From assembly GCF_004683885.1 (NCBI RefSeq), contig NZ_CP038440.1, forward strand, positions 151,001-215,000: DNA of 64,000 bases, in the 5' to 3' direction. Below, in pieces: positions 18,493 to 30,313 of this stretch. This DNA is from Brevundimonas sp. MF30-B (GTDB lineage: Bacteria > Pseudomonadota > Alphaproteobacteria > Caulobacterales > Caulobacteraceae). Made by a program: the position numbers and the translations under genes. Under the pieces are notes generated by a model. The model had not been told where the DNA came from. It saw nothing but the letters and a program-made list of their open reading frames with translations, and did no database searches. Position 1 is the stretch's first letter. Each line of letters begins with the position of its first letter.

Positions 18493-18554
18493 CCACGCGG
18501 GCGGCAGTTTCTGCCTAGCGGGTCGATCTGGTCCTCCCGCCAGTTCGGGGCGGG

Positions 18555-20192
18555 GTGCGCGTGGGCGGCTTCACGGCGGCGTTGCAGAGATTCGGGATCG
18601 GCCGCTTGGCGGCGGTGCTGGGCGTCGCCGCGGGCGTCGCCGCAGTGCTGGTCGCCGTCATGCTGCGCATCGGCCAGGCGCCCGACGCCCTGCTCTATTC
18701 CAACCTCGACCTGCGCGAGGCCGGCGAGATCACGTCGTCGCTCGAGCAGTCCGGCATCAAATATTCCACGCGCGGCGACGGTTCGACCATCATGGTCAAC
18801 CGCGACGAGGTCGGCAAAGCGCGCCTGATGCTGGCCGGCAAGGGGCTCGTGACCTCCGGTTCGGTCGGCTACGAAATCTTCGACAACCAGTCGGTTCTGG
18901 GCCAGACCGAATTCCAGCAGAACATCGCCGAACAGCGCGCCCTGCAGGGCGAGCTGGCCCGCACCATCCTGTCGATGCGCGGCATCACCTCGGCCCGCGT
19001 GCAGATCGCCATGCCGCGCCGCGAGCTGTTCCAGACCGCCGCCGCCGATCCGACCGCCGCCGTCGTGGTGGGCGTCGGCGCGCGCGAGCTGAGCCCTGAT
19101 CAGGTCAACGCCATCCGCAACGTCGTCGCCTCGTCGGTGCCGAACCTGAAGCCCGAAAAGGTCACCGTCACCGACACCGCCAACCGCACCCTGGCGGCCG
19201 GGTCGGACGGACAGAGCTTCAACTCGGCCACCGCCGAGACCGCCAAGGCCAACACCGAGGCCCAGATGCAGGCCCGCATCAAGGACCTGGTCGAGGGCGT
19301 CGTCGGCGCCGGGGCCGCGCGCGTCACCGTGGCGGCCGACATCGACCATAGCCGCTCCACCACTCAGGAGCAGCGCTTCGACCCCGACGGCCAGGTCGTC
19401 CGCTCGACCTCGACCAACGGCTCGCAGAGCCAGGACACCTCGGGCATGGCCGACGGCGGCGCGACCGCCACAAACAACATCCCGGGCGGCGAGGCGCCCA
19501 CCGCGACGCCGCTGGGCTCGACCCGCAACGACAACACCGAGACCACCAACTACGAGATCTCCAACACCACCACGACCACGGTGAAGGAGCCCGGCGAGGT
19601 GCGGAAGCTGTCGGTTTCGGTCGCCGTCGACGGCGTCTGGACCCCGCCCGCCGAGGCCGGCGGCGAGCCGACCTATGCGCCGCGCTCAGAAGAAGACATG
19701 ACCCGGATCAAGAGCCTGGTCGCCGCCGCCGTCGGCATCAACACCGAGCGGGGCGACACGCTGGAGGTCATCAATGTCCGCTTCAACCGCGAGGCCCTGC
19801 CGGGCGGCGCGTCGGAGGCGGCGGGCCTGCTGGACGGCTTCACCAAGAACGACATCATGCGCGGCGTCGAACTGGCCGTGCTGCTGATCACCGGCCTGCT
19901 GCTGATCTTCTTCGTCCTGCGGCCGCTGCTGAAGACCGCGTCCGGTGCCGGCGGCGTGCCAGCCCTGGCGGGCCCCGGCGGCGGAACCATGCAGGTGACC
20001 TCTCTGGAGACCACCATGGTCGGCGGTCAGCCGCAACTGACGGCGCCCAAGTCCGAGATGGAGCAGCGGCTCGACATCGCCCGCATCGAGGGGCAGGTGA
20101 AGGCCTCGTCCATCAAGAAGGTGGCCGAGTTCGTCGACAAGCACCCCGAGGAATCGACCGCGATCCTGCGCAGCTGGGTGCATGAAGGCTGA
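18555..20192 (+). CDS. fliF: flagellar MS-ring protein FliF
   Basis: 545 aa with two membrane helices: residues about 15-36 ([19 protein letters not shown]) and about 435-455 ([20 protein letters not shown]). The periplasmic YscJ/FliF part between them starts [15 protein letters not shown]. The cytoplasmic tail ends [15 protein letters not shown], the FliG-binding segment. It builds the MS ring in the inner membrane. Start is GTG at 18555 after a GGGGCGGG stretch; a second GTG six bases on is possible. Stop overlaps fliG start. Confidence 0.96.
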   Translation: MRVGGFTAALQRFGIGRLAAVLGVAAGVAAVLVAVMLRIGQAPDALLYSNLDLREAGEITSSLEQSGIKYSTRGDGSTIMVNRDEVGKARLMLAGKGLVTSGSVGYEIFDNQSVLGQTEFQQNIAEQRALQGELARTILSMRGITSARVQIAMPRRELFQTAAADPTAAVVVGVGARELSPDQVNAIRNVVASSVPNLKPEKVTVTDTANRTLAAGSDGQSFNSATAETAKANTEAQMQARIKDLVEGVVGAGAARVTVAADIDHSRSTTQEQRFDPDGQVVRSTSTNGSQSQDTSGMADGGATATNNIPGGEAPTATPLGSTRNDNTETTNYEISNTTTTTVKEPGEVRKLSVSVAVDGVWTPPAEAGGEPTYAPRSEEDMTRIKSLVAAAVGINTERGDTLEVINVRFNREALPGGASEAAGLLDGFTKNDIMRGVELAVLLITGLLLIFFVLRPLLKTASGAGGVPALAGPGGGTMQVTSLETTMVGGQPQLTAPKSEMEQRLDIARIEGQVKASSIKKVAEFVDKHPEESTAILRSWVHEG

Positions 20193-21229
20193 TGGCGGCG
20201 CGGCTGATCAACAAGAAGCCGGCGGTCGAGGACGCCAGGAAGCTGACGGGGCCCGAGAAGGCCGCCGTCATCCTGCTGTCCCTGGGCGAGGACCACGGCA
20301 AGCTGTGGCAGAACCTCGACGACGACGAGGTCAAGGAAATCTCCCAGGCCATGGCGGGCCTTGGCACGGTCAGCGCCAGCGTGGTGGAGGAGCTGCTGAT
20401 CGAATTCGTGTCCGGCGCCGCCGGTTCGGGCTCGGTCATGGGCAGCTTCGAACAGACTCAGAAGCTGCTGGCCGCCTTTATGCCCGGCGACCGCGTCGAA
20501 GGGCTGATGGAGGAGATCCGCGGTCCAGCCGGCCGGACCATGTGGGACAAGCTCGGCAATGTGAATGAGGCCGTCCTCGCCAACTATTTGAAGAACGAGT
20601 ATCCCCAGACGGTCGCGGTCGTCCTGTCCAAGATTAAGCCCGAGCACGCCGCCCGGGTCCTGACCGCCCTGCCCGAGGACTTTGCCCTGGAGTGCGTCCA
20701 GCGCATGCTGCGCATGGAGCCGGTGCAGCGCGAAATCCTGGATAAGATCGAACAGACCCTGCGCACCGAATTCATGTCGAACCTGGCCCGCACCTCCAAG
20801 CGCGACAGCCACGAGATGATGGCCGACATCTTCAACAGCTTCGACCGCCAGACCGAAGCGCGCTTCATCGGCGCCCTGGAGGAACGCAACCGCGAGGCGG
20901 CGGAGCGCATCCGCGCCCTGATGTTCGTGTTCGAAGACCTGTCCAAGCTGGACCCGGGCGGGGTGCAGACCCTGTTGCGCGCGGTCGAGAAAGATCAGTT
21001 GGGCCTGGCGCTGAAGGGCGCGTCGGAATCGCTGCGCGAAATGTTCTTCTCCAACATGAGCGAGCGCGCGTCGAAGATCATGCGCGAGGACATGGAGTCG
21101 ATGGGGCCGGTGCGTCTGAAGGACGTGGACACCGCCCAGATGGCCATGGTCCAGGCCGCCAAGGATCTGGCCGCCAAGGGCGACATCATCCTGGCCGGCT
21201 CGGGCGCCGACGACGAGTTGATCTACTGA
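20192..21229 (+). CDS. fliG: flagellar motor switch protein FliG
   Basis: 345 aa. Three FliG domains: N-terminal FliF-binding ([18 protein letters not shown]), middle with the EHPQ-type motif here changed to [14 protein letters not shown], and the C-terminal torque domain with charged residues ([26 protein letters not shown]). Translation start overlaps the fliF stop (TGATG). Acts at the C-ring on the cytoplasmic face. Confidence 0.96.
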   Translation: MAARLINKKPAVEDARKLTGPEKAAVILLSLGEDHGKLWQNLDDDEVKEISQAMAGLGTVSASVVEELLIEFVSGAAGSGSVMGSFEQTQKLLAAFMPGDRVEGLMEEIRGPAGRTMWDKLGNVNEAVLANYLKNEYPQTVAVVLSKIKPEHAARVLTALPEDFALECVQRMLRMEPVQREILDKIEQTLRTEFMSNLARTSKRDSHEMMADIFNSFDRQTEARFIGALEERNREAAERIRALMFVFEDLSKLDPGGVQTLLRAVEKDQLGLALKGASESLREMFFSNMSERASKIMREDMESMGPVRLKDVDTAQMAMVQAAKDLAAKGDIILAGSGADDELIY

Positions 21230-21230
21230 C

Positions 21231-21884
21231 ATGACCCAGCCGCTCAATAGCCGCCCGTTCGCCTTCGACACAGAGTTCGACGCCCTGGGCGTGATCGTCG
21301 CCGCCTCCAGCTTCCGGCCGACCAAGCGATCCTACTCGCCAGCCGAGGTCGACGCCCTGGTGGCCCAGGCCCGCGCAGAGGCGCGCGAACAGGCCCTGGC
21401 CGAGTCCGCAGGTCTTCAGGCCATGGCCCTGTCGACGGTCGCCCAGTGCGTGTCCGAATCCGCCGCCGCCCTGGCCGCCGTCTCCGAGGCCCACCGCGCC
21501 CAGTCGGCGCAACTGGCCATGGCCTGCGCCCGCATCGTCGCCGCCGCCGCGCTGGATCGACTGCCGACCGGGGCTCTGACAGCCGCGCTGGAGGCGCTGG
21601 GGCAGGAGATCGACGCCTCGCCGCGTCTGGTCGTGCGCATGGCCAGTCTGAACGACGACAGCCGCGCCGCCATCGAGCGTCAGTGCGCCGACGCCGGCTT
21701 CACCGGCTTGGTCGCCTTCCGCGACGAGCCCGGCCACCCGGCCGCCTTCCAGCTGGAATGGTCAGACGGCCGCGCCGACTTCGCGCCCGACGAGGCCTTC
21801 GCCCGCATGTCCGCCGCCTTGACCGCCGCCCTCGCGGCCGAAGCCGGCCACGCCGAAAATCTGAACGAGCCGGGAACAGTCTGA
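21231..21884 (+). CDS. fliH: flagellar assembly protein FliH (Caulobacter FlbE-like)
   Basis: 217 aa, Ala/Glu-rich with a helical N-terminal half (VDALVAQARAEAREQALAES) and a compact C-terminal domain (RLVVRMASLNDDSRAAIERQCADAGFTGLVAFRDEP), as in FliH/FlbE. FliH regulates the FliI ATPase of the flagellar export apparatus. Position between fliG and fliN matches Caulobacter flbE. Low sequence conservation makes this call rest mainly on context. Stop overlaps fliN start by 1 bp. Confidence 0.85.
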   Translation: MTQPLNSRPFAFDTEFDALGVIVAASSFRPTKRSYSPAEVDALVAQARAEAREQALAESAGLQAMALSTVAQCVSESAAALAAVSEAHRAQSAQLAMACARIVAAAALDRLPTGALTAALEALGQEIDASPRLVVRMASLNDDSRAAIERQCADAGFTGLVAFRDEPGHPAAFQLEWSDGRADFAPDEAFARMSAALTAALAAEAGHAENLNEPGTV

Positions 21885-22213
21885 TGTCCGACGCCATGTC
21901 TCTCGAGGAGTTCTCCGACTCCAACGCCCTGACCACCCCAGACGAGGGCGGCGAAAAGTCCGCCACCGACCTGGCCACCGTCTTCGACGTGCCGGTCAAC
22001 ATCTCGGCGGTGCTGGGCAAGTCGCACATGTCGGTCGCCCAGTTGCTGAAGCTGAACCGCGGCTCGGTGCTGGAGCTGGACCGCAAGGTGGGCGAGGCCA
22101 TCGACATCTTCGTCAACAACCGTCTGGTCGCGCGCGGCGAGGTGGTGGTGGTCGAAGACCGCCTGGGCGTGACCATGACGGAAATCATCAAGACCGAGGA
22201 TTCCGGCGCCTGA
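21884..22213 (+). CDS. fliN: flagellar motor switch protein FliN
   Basis: 109 aa. A variable N-terminus is followed by the SpoA/FliMN domain: VFDVPVNISAVLGKSHMSV, LLKLNRGSVLELDRKVGEA and RGEVVVVEDRLGVTMTEII. Forms the bottom of the C-ring with FliM. ATG at 21884 overlaps the fliH stop. Confidence 0.95.
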   Translation: MSDAMSLEEFSDSNALTTPDEGGEKSATDLATVFDVPVNISAVLGKSHMSVAQLLKLNRGSVLELDRKVGEAIDIFVNNRLVARGEVVVVEDRLGVTMTEIIKTEDSGA

Positions 22214-22255
22214 TCGGCCGCCGTTTCTCCGGACAGGACTTAGAGGAGAAGACCC

Positions 22256-23671
<1,416 letters not shown>

Positions 23672-23673
23672 CC

Positions 23674-24591
23674 ATGCCCCCCCGCGCGGACCGCAGAAGC
23701 GTCCTGTTCGCCCTCTCCGCCCTGCCGTTCGCCGGCGCAGGCCTGACCGCCTGCGCGCGCGCCGAAACGGCTGCGCAGGTGCCTGACGCCGCGCCCGAGC
23801 GGCTGGACCTGTCCGCGCTCGAGACCCGCCCCGGCGACCGCCTGGGCTTCGCGGTGCACGACCTGGCCTCGGGCCGTCGCCTGGCCTGGCGCGGCGAGGA
23901 ACGGTTCGTCTACTGCTCAACCTTCAAGATGTATCTGGCCGCCGCGACCCTGCTCCGCGTCCAGGCGGGCGAGGAACGTCTCGACCGCGCCATCGCGATC
24001 ACCCGCGCGGACATGATTAACCACGCCCCGACCACCGAACCGGCGGTGGGTTCGACCCTGACCGTCGAACAGTTGATGAAGGGCACGGTCGAGCTCAGCG
24101 ACAATCCCGCCGCCAACATCCTGATCCGCGAGATGGGCGGCCTGGACGCCCTGCGCGCCTTCTATCTCGGCCTGGGCGACGACAGCACCACCGTCGACCG
24201 GCTGGAACCCGAGATGAACCGGCTGGACGGCGACAAGGACACCATCCAGCCGCTGCAGTCCGCCGCCAACATCCGCCGCCTGCTGGTCGATAGCGACACG
24301 CCGCTGAACGCGGACTCCAAGGCGCGGCTGATGCGCTGGCTGATCGACACCCCGACCGGGACGAACCGGATCAAGGCGGGCGCGCCGCCAGGCTGGACCG
24401 TCGCGCACAAGACCGGCACCGGCGGGTACGGCCCGGTCAACGACATCGGCCTGATCCAAACCCCTGGCCGGCCGCCCATCGTCATCGCCGCCTATTTCCA
24501 CGGCGCGCCTGGCGGGTCGGACGCTGCCGGAGAGGCCGCCATCGCCGAGGCGACACGCCGCGCGCTGACCGCCCTGGGAACGCCCGCATGA
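23674..24591 (+). CDS. bla: class A beta-lactamase, probable lipoprotein
   Basis: 305 aa serine beta-lactamase. The class A motifs are at correct spacing: STFK (Ser82, Lys85), SDN (142-144), EPEMN (Glu178, Asn182, the Glu166/Asn170 equivalents) and KTG (246-248). The N-terminus has RRSVLF then a hydrophobic stretch and GLTAC, suggesting a lipobox at Cys27 and possibly Tat export. It sits 2 bp after flbD and overlaps flhA by 4 bp (ATGA), so it is embedded in the flagellar transcript. Spectrum cannot be judged. Confidence 0.93.
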   Translation: MPPRADRRSVLFALSALPFAGAGLTACARAETAAQVPDAAPERLDLSALETRPGDRLGFAVHDLASGRRLAWRGEERFVYCSTFKMYLAAATLLRVQAGEERLDRAIAITRADMINHAPTTEPAVGSTLTVEQLMKGTVELSDNPAANILIREMGGLDALRAFYLGLGDDSTTVDRLEPEMNRLDGDKDTIQPLQSAANIRRLLVDSDTPLNADSKARLMRWLIDTPTGTNRIKAGAPPGWTVAHKTGTGGYGPVNDIGLIQTPGRPPIVIAAYFHGAPGGSDAAGEAAIAEATRRALTALGTPA

Positions 24592-26696
24592 CCGACGCCG
24601 TGCTGATGAAGGACGGCATGGCGCGCCCCTCGGGCAAGGATGTGCGCGGCTGGCTGCTGCGCGGCGAGGTCGCCATGGCGGTGGGCGTCATCGGCGTCAT
24701 CCTGCTGCTGATCCTGCCGATTCCGAAGTTCCTGCTGGACGTGCTGCTGGCGCTGTCGCTGACCTCGTCGGTGCTGGTGCTGATGACGGCGGTTGCGATG
24801 AAGCGCCCGCTGGATTTCGCCATCTTCCCGACGGTGCTGCTGGTCACCACCCTGTTCCGTCTGGGGCTGAACCTGGCCTCGACGCGCCTGGTGCTGACCC
24901 ACGGCCACGAGGGCCACGGCGCGGCCGGTCAGGTGATCCAGGCGTTCGGCGCGCTGATGATGGGCGGCAGCTTCATCATCGGCCTGATCATCTTCGCCAT
25001 CATCCTGGTGGTGAACTTCGTGGTGATCACCAAGGGCTCGACCCGCATCGCCGAGGTCTCGGCCCGCTTCACCCTGGACTCCATGCCGGGCAAGCAGATG
25101 GCCATCGACGCCGACCTGTCGTCGGGCCTGATCACCGAGGACCAGGCCAAGCTGCGCCGCAAGGAGCTGGAGCAGGAATCGACCTTCTTCGGCGCCATGG
25201 ACGGCGCCTCCAAATTTGTGCGCGGCGACGCCGTGGCCGGTCTGATCATCGTCTTCATCAACATCATCGGCGGCATGCTGATCGGCGTGATGCAGCACGG
25301 CATGAGCGCCGGCGACGCCGCCAACGCCTATATTCAGCTGACCGTCGGCGACGGCCTGGTGACCCAGGTGCCGGCCATCATCATCTCGATCGCCGCCGGC
25401 TTCCTGGTGTCGAAGGCGGGCGTCGAAGGCTCTGCTGACAAGGCGCTGGTCGCGCAGCTGGCGACCAACCCGGTGTCGCTGGGCGTGGTGTCGGCCGCGT
25501 CCGGCCTGATCGGCCTGATCCCCGGCATGCCCCTGCTGCCGTTTGCCGCCCTGTCGCTGGGCACCGGCGTGCTGGCCTGGCGGCTGGGTCGGGCGCGGCT
25601 CAAGCCTCAGCCGACCGAGGCGGAGATCGCCGCCGCCAACGCCCCGCCCAAGGAGGACGTCGAGGAGCCGATCGGCACGGCGCTCGCCATCGACGAGGTC
25701 AAGATCGAGCTGGGCTATTCGCTGCTGGCGCTTATCAACGACCTGGAGGGCCGCCGCCTGACCGATCAGGTCCGCGCCCTGCGTCGCTCGCTGGCGCAGG
25801 AGTACGGCTTCGTCATGCCATCCGTGCGCATCCTGGACAATATGCGCCTGCCCAGCCAGGGCTACGCCATCCGCATCAAGGAGATGGAGGCCGGCGCCGG
25901 AGAGGTCCGCCTGGGCTCGCTGATGGCCATGGACCCGGCAGGCCGCCAGGTCGAACTGCCGGGCGAGCACACCAAGGAGCCCGCCTTCGGCTTGCCCGCG
26001 ACCTGGATCGACGAATCCCTGCGCGAGGACGCCACCTTCCGCGGCTACACCATCGTCGATCCGTCGACGGTGCTGACCACGCACCTGACCGAGATCCTGA
26101 AGGAGAACATGGCCGACCTGCTCTCCTACGCCGAGGTGCAGAAGCTGCTGAAGGAGCTTCAGGGCGAGGAGAAGAAGCTGGTCGAGGAGCTGATCCCCTC
26201 GGTCGTCACCGTCACCACCCTGCAACGCGTGCTGCAGTCGCTGCTGCGCGAAAAGGTCTCGATCCGCGACCTGGCCTCGATCCTGGAAGGTTTGGCCGAG
26301 GCGGCGCCGCACACCTCGTCGGTCACCCAGCTGGTCGAGCACGTCCGCACCCGCCTGGCGCGTCAGCTGTGCTGGCAGCACAAGGGCATGGACGGCGCCC
26401 TGCCCATCGTCACCCTGTCGCCCGAATGGGAGCAGGCCTTCGCCGAGAGCCTGGTCGGCCCGGGCGAAGACAAGCAGCTGGCCATGGCGCCGTCACGGCT
26501 TCAGGACTTCATCCGCTCGGTGCGCGACGTGTTCGAGCGCGCCGCCATGTCGGGCGAGACCGGCGTGCTGCTGACCAGCCCCCAAACCCGCCCCTACGTC
26601 CGCTCGATCATCGAGCGGTTCCGCGGTCAGACGGTGGTGATGAGCCAGAACGAGGTGCACCCCCGCGCGCGTCTGCGCACCATCGGGGCGGTCTGA
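24588..26696 (+). CDS. flhA: flagellar export gate protein FlhA
   Basis: 702 aa. Eight predicted membrane helices in the first 330 residues, with the FHIPEP-family signature region NLASTRLVLTHGHEGHGAAGQVIQAFG, followed by a cytoplasmic domain (from about 350) that binds export substrates and chaperones (EPAFGLPATWIDE, HLTEILKENMADLLSYAEVQKLL). Part of the type III export gate. Starts inside the beta-lactamase stop codon region. Confidence 0.97.
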   Translation: MTDAVLMKDGMARPSGKDVRGWLLRGEVAMAVGVIGVILLLILPIPKFLLDVLLALSLTSSVLVLMTAVAMKRPLDFAIFPTVLLVTTLFRLGLNLASTRLVLTHGHEGHGAAGQVIQAFGALMMGGSFIIGLIIFAIILVVNFVVITKGSTRIAEVSARFTLDSMPGKQMAIDADLSSGLITEDQAKLRRKELEQESTFFGAMDGASKFVRGDAVAGLIIVFINIIGGMLIGVMQHGMSAGDAANAYIQLTVGDGLVTQVPAIIISIAAGFLVSKAGVEGSADKALVAQLATNPVSLGVVSAASGLIGLIPGMPLLPFAALSLGTGVLAWRLGRARLKPQPTEAEIAAANAPPKEDVEEPIGTALAIDEVKIELGYSLLALINDLEGRRLTDQVRALRRSLAQEYGFVMPSVRILDNMRLPSQGYAIRIKEMEAGAGEVRLGSLMAMDPAGRQVELPGEHTKEPAFGLPATWIDESLREDATFRGYTIVDPSTVLTTHLTEILKENMADLLSYAEVQKLLKELQGEEKKLVEELIPSVVTVTTLQRVLQSLLREKVSIRDLASILEGLAEAAPHTSSVTQLVEHVRTRLARQLCWQHKGMDGALPIVTLSPEWEQAFAESLVGPGEDKQLAMAPSRLQDFIRSVRDVFERAAMSGETGVLLTSPQTRPYVRSIIERFRGQTVVMSQNEVHPRARLRTIGAV

Positions 26697-26734
26697 CTGG
26701 ACAAGCCCGACGCGCCCCGCCAAAGCTTCGGCGC

Positions 26735-28270
26735 ATGAGCTGGGCCTTTCGCCAATCCCTGTCGGCCCTGGGCCGCTTCCTGCGCACCCCGTCGCTCAGC
26801 CGCACGATCGTCGCGCTGCTGACGGTGTCTCTGGCCCTGCTGCTCCTGATCAATGCGACGACGCTTGTGATGATCCAGCGCACCGCCGCCTTCAACGAGA
26901 CGGTCGAGGACGGGCTACAGATCCGCCTGCAGGCCAAGGAGGCGCTGAACCTTCTGGTCGATGCGGAGACGGGCCAGCGAGGTTATCTGCTGACAGGCCG
27001 CGAAGAGTATCTGCGGATTCACAACGAGGCGCTGGAAGCTCTGCCGCCGGTGATGGAGTATCTGGATACGGCGACGCTGGATGATCCGGACCTGGCCCAG
27101 CGGCTGCTTCGTGTGCGCGAGATGGCCGACCAGCGCCTCGAGATCATGGAGCGAAGCATCGCTCTGTCGCGCGAGGGCCGCATCGGCGAAGCCGTACAGG
27201 TCGTGCGGTCCGGCGAAGGCAAGGCGCTGATGGACGCTATGCGCGCCGAGATCGCCGCCGTCGATGAGATCAAGGCCACGCGTCTGCAGTTTCGAACCCG
27301 TCAGTCGGAATGGGCGTCGGGGTTCACAGCCTTCATCAACGCCATGGGCGGCGTGCTGATTGTCATCTTCGCCGGAATGAGCCTGTGGCTGATGCGGCGC
27401 TATATCTTCGAACTGCAATCGGCCCGGGACGAAGTAAGCGCGCTGAACACGGGCCTTGAAGGCAAGGTCCGGGACCGCACCGCCGCCCTGACCCGCGCCA
27501 ACGAGGAGATCCAGCGCTTCGCCTACATCGTCAGCCACGACCTGCGCGCGCCTCTAGTCAATGTGATGGGGTACACCTCCGAGCTGGAACAGGCCGGCAA
27601 GGCGCTGGAGCTGCAGATCAACAGGCTGGAGACGGCCAGTCCGGACCTGATCGAACAGGACGCCGTCATCGCCGTGCGCGAAGACGTGCCGGAGGCCATC
27701 GGCTTCATCCGCGCCTCGACCGGCAAGATGGACCGGCTGATCAACGCCATCCTGAAGCTGTCGCGAGACGGTCGGCGCACCCTGACGCCCGAGCCGCTGG
27801 ACATGACCGAGATCTCGCAGACCATCGCCGACAGCGTGCGTCACCAGACCGACGCCGCCGACGCCGAGATCGTGGTCGCCCCCCTGCCCGGCCTGGTCAG
27901 CGACCGCCTGGCCGTCGAGCAGATCTTCGGCAATCTGATAGACAACGCCGTCAAATATCTGGACCCCGACCGACCCGGGCTGATCCGCATCGAGGGCGAC
28001 GACCTCCCGGGCGGAGCCTGGGTGGAGTACCGCGTCATCGACAACGGCCGCGGCATATCCGAACGCGATCACGAGCGCATCTTCGAATTGTTCCGCCGCT
28101 CGGGCCGCCAGGATCGTCCGGGCGAAGGCCTGGGCCTGGCCTTCGTACGCAACAGCGCGCGCCGCCTGGGCGGCGACGTCGAAATCGAGTCCGAGCTTGG
28201 CAAGGGCTCGACTTTCCGTCTGAAATTCCCCAAACGCCTCATCCTGTCAGAGACCGGAGACACCCTATGA
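26735..28270 (+). CDS. CHASE3-domain sensor histidine kinase
   Basis: 511 aa from ATG at 26735; the open frame reaches back into flhA but a new start here follows the flhA stop by 38 bp. Two membrane helices (about 27-45 and 205-225) bracket a CHASE3 sensor domain (GLQIRLQAKEALNLLVDAETGQRGYLLTGREEYL). Then a coiled coil, HisKA (RFAYIVSHDLRAPLVNVMG, phospho-His) and HATPase (NLIDNAVKYL, GRGISERDHERIFELF, GEGLGLAFV). Overlaps the response regulator gene by 4 bp. The signal is unknown. Confidence 0.93.
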   Translation: MSWAFRQSLSALGRFLRTPSLSRTIVALLTVSLALLLLINATTLVMIQRTAAFNETVEDGLQIRLQAKEALNLLVDAETGQRGYLLTGREEYLRIHNEALEALPPVMEYLDTATLDDPDLAQRLLRVREMADQRLEIMERSIALSREGRIGEAVQVVRSGEGKALMDAMRAEIAAVDEIKATRLQFRTRQSEWASGFTAFINAMGGVLIVIFAGMSLWLMRRYIFELQSARDEVSALNTGLEGKVRDRTAALTRANEEIQRFAYIVSHDLRAPLVNVMGYTSELEQAGKALELQINRLETASPDLIEQDAVIAVREDVPEAIGFIRASTGKMDRLINAILKLSRDGRRTLTPEPLDMTEISQTIADSVRHQTDAADAEIVVAPLPGLVSDRLAVEQIFGNLIDNAVKYLDPDRPGLIRIEGDDLPGGAWVEYRVIDNGRGISERDHERIFELFRRSGRQDRPGEGLGLAFVRNSARRLGGDVEIESELGKGSTFRLKFPKRLILSETGDTL

Positions 28271-28692
28271 CCACGCCTGTGAAGATCGTCATGGTCGAGG
28301 ACGACCACGGTCACGCCAAGCTGATCGAAAAGAACATCCGGCGGGCCAACATCTCCAATGAGATCGCCCACTTCGCCGACGGCGGTTCGGCGATCGACTA
28401 TCTCTTCTCGGCCGAGGTCCGGGCCAACGGTCCCATGCTCATTCTGCTGGACCTGAACCTTCCCGATATGTCGGGCACCGACATCCTGGAGAGGGTCAAG
28501 AGCGACGAACGCCTGCGTCGCGCTCCGGTCGTTATCCTCACCACCACCGACGACAAGGTCGAGATCCAGCGCTGCTACGACCTGGGCTGCAATGTCTACA
28601 TCACCAAGCCCGTGGACTACGAAAGCTTCGCCGGCGCCATCCGCCAACTGGGCCTGTTCCTGTCGGTGATGCAGGCGCCAGAGATTGAGTGA
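28267..28692 (+). CDS. single-domain response regulator, Rcp1-like
   Basis: 141 aa receiver only. Acidic pocket in [14 protein letters not shown], phospho-Asp in [12 protein letters not shown], conserved Thr in ILTTTDD and Lys in YITKPVDY. The VEDDxxHAxLIEKxI opening and the length fit the Rcp1 group, which commonly partners CHASE3 or phytochrome kinases. Coupled to the kinase before it (ATGA overlap) and followed by a receiver-kinase hybrid. Confidence 0.92.
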   Translation: MTTPVKIVMVEDDHGHAKLIEKNIRRANISNEIAHFADGGSAIDYLFSAEVRANGPMLILLDLNLPDMSGTDILERVKSDERLRRAPVVILTTTDDKVEIQRCYDLGCNVYITKPVDYESFAGAIRQLGLFLSVMQAPEIE

Positions 28693-28702
28693 TCGGGACA
28701 GA

Positions 28703-29743
28703 GTGACGGAGATCACCACCCCTATCCGGCTGCTCTACATCGACGACGACCGCGGCCTGTCGCGGCTGGTCGAGAAGGAGCTGGGCCGCCACGGCTACGC
28801 CGTGACCTGCGCGCCCGACGGGGATGCGGGGCTGGAGACGCTGCGCGGCGGCGGCTTCGACATCTGCGCGCTGGACCACTACATGCCCGGCCGCGAGGGG
28901 CTGGACGTGCTGCCCGAGATCGTCGCCCTGCCCGAGGCGCCGCCGGTGGTCTATGTCACCGGGGCCCAGGAGGGCCGGATCGCCGTGGCCGCTCTGCGCG
29001 CCGGCGCCGCCGATTACGTGATCAAGGACGTCAGCGAGGACTTCACCGCCCTGCTGCGCTCGGCGCTGGAAGACGCCCTGACCCGCCGCCGCCTGGAGCG
29101 CGCCAACGCCGAGGCCCAGGAGCAGGTCCGCATCGCCCGCGACCGCGCCGAGGCCATGCTGCGCGAGGTCAACCACCGGGTCGGCAACTCTCTTCAGCTG
29201 GTTTCCAGCTTCATGGCCCTGCAGATGCGCCAGCTGGGCGACGAGGGCGCGCGCTCCGCCCTGCGCGAGGCCCAGGCCCGCATCGAGGCCGTGGCCCACG
29301 TCCACCGCCGCCTTTACGCCTCGGGCGACATGTCGACCGTGGCGATGGACGAATATCTGTGCGGTCTGATCGACGAGCTGGGCAAGTCCGTCGGGCCGGC
29401 CGGCGAGGCGCCGCGCCTAACGCTTCAGGCCGCGCCGATCTGCGTCAGCACAGACCAGGCCGTATCGTTGGGCGTGGTGGTGACGGAACTGGTCACCAAC
29501 GCCGTCAAATACGCCTATGCGCCGGGCGAGACCGGCGAAATCCGCATCATCCTGAAACAGGGCGCCGACGGCCGCGCCTTGCTGACGGTCGAGGACGACG
29601 GCCCCGGCTTGGGCGACGGATCGGTCAAGGGAACCGGCCTGGGCGGCAAGATCATCTCGGCCATGGCCCAGGGTCTGCGCTCGGCGGTCGAATTCGACAC
29701 GGCGCACAAAGGTGTCCGAGCCCGCTTGGCGTTCGACCTTTAA
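28703..29743 (+). CDS. response regulator-HWE/HisKA_2 hybrid histidine kinase
   Basis: 346 aa from GTG at 28703 (alternative TTG at 28685 overlaps the previous gene). N-terminal receiver ([18 protein letters not shown], phospho-Asp in [11 protein letters not shown], Lys in YVIKDVSED) joined to an HWE/HisKA_2 kinase ([22 protein letters not shown], His about 157) and HATPase ([25 protein letters not shown]). The kinase half closely resembles the output of the phytochrome at 14141. It could take phosphate from the preceding kinase and pass it to the general stress or another pathway (inference). Confidence 0.92.
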   Translation: MTEITTPIRLLYIDDDRGLSRLVEKELGRHGYAVTCAPDGDAGLETLRGGGFDICALDHYMPGREGLDVLPEIVALPEAPPVVYVTGAQEGRIAVAALRAGAADYVIKDVSEDFTALLRSALEDALTRRRLERANAEAQEQVRIARDRAEAMLREVNHRVGNSLQLVSSFMALQMRQLGDEGARSALREAQARIEAVAHVHRRLYASGDMSTVAMDEYLCGLIDELGKSVGPAGEAPRLTLQAAPICVSTDQAVSLGVVVTELVTNAVKYAYAPGETGEIRIILKQGADGRALLTVEDDGPGLGDGSVKGTGLGGKIISAMAQGLRSAVEFDTAHKGVRARLAFDL

Positions 29744-29752
29744 GCTGTCGCC

Positions 29753-30190
29753 ATGCTCGATTTCGGCCCTCGCAATCCCGCCCTGACCTATCGCCACCGC
29801 GCCGCCGCCTTCGGCCTGGTGGAGCGCGACGGCCGGCTGGCTTGCGTTCGGGTGGAGCGCGAGAGCGGCGCCTATTTCGACCTGCCCGGCGGGGCCGTGG
29901 ACGGCGCCGAAACGGAGGCCGAGGCCCTGGCGCGCGAGTTCATCGAGGAGACTGGCCTGACCATCACGCCGCGCGACCGTATCGCCGAGGCCGGCCAGCA
30001 CTTCCTGAAGTCGGACGGCGAGCCCGTCTACAATGTCGGCGGATTCTGGACCGCCGAGGTCGTCTCGGAGGATGCGGCCGCCAAGTGCGAGGACGACCAT
30101 CAGTTGGTTTGGCTCGACCCCGCCTACGCCCTGGCCCACCTGCGCCACGACGCCCACGCCTGGGCTGTCGCCGCCTGGATGCGGCGCTGA
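29753..30190 (+). CDS. Nudix hydrolase
   Basis: 145 aa. The Nudix box is complete: GGAVDGAETEAEALAREFIEETGL (G x5 E x7 REUxEExGU, written here in family notation) at about residues 43-66. Splits a nucleoside diphosphate linked to another group; substrate unknown. 9 bp after the hybrid kinase. Confidence 0.9.
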   Translation: MLDFGPRNPALTYRHRAAAFGLVERDGRLACVRVERESGAYFDLPGGAVDGAETEAEALAREFIEETGLTITPRDRIAEAGQHFLKSDGEPVYNVGGFWTAEVVSEDAAAKCEDDHQLVWLDPAYALAHLRHDAHAWAVAAWMRR

Positions 30191-30313
30191 TCATCCGGTT
30201 CCATGGGCCAGGTCACGAAAGCGTGGCCAGTCGATCCGGAACGCCTTGAGCAAAAAGCCGTTTTCTCGTCCGAAGCGCGGCCATGACGGCCCGCAACCGG
30301 AAGGATGATCATC

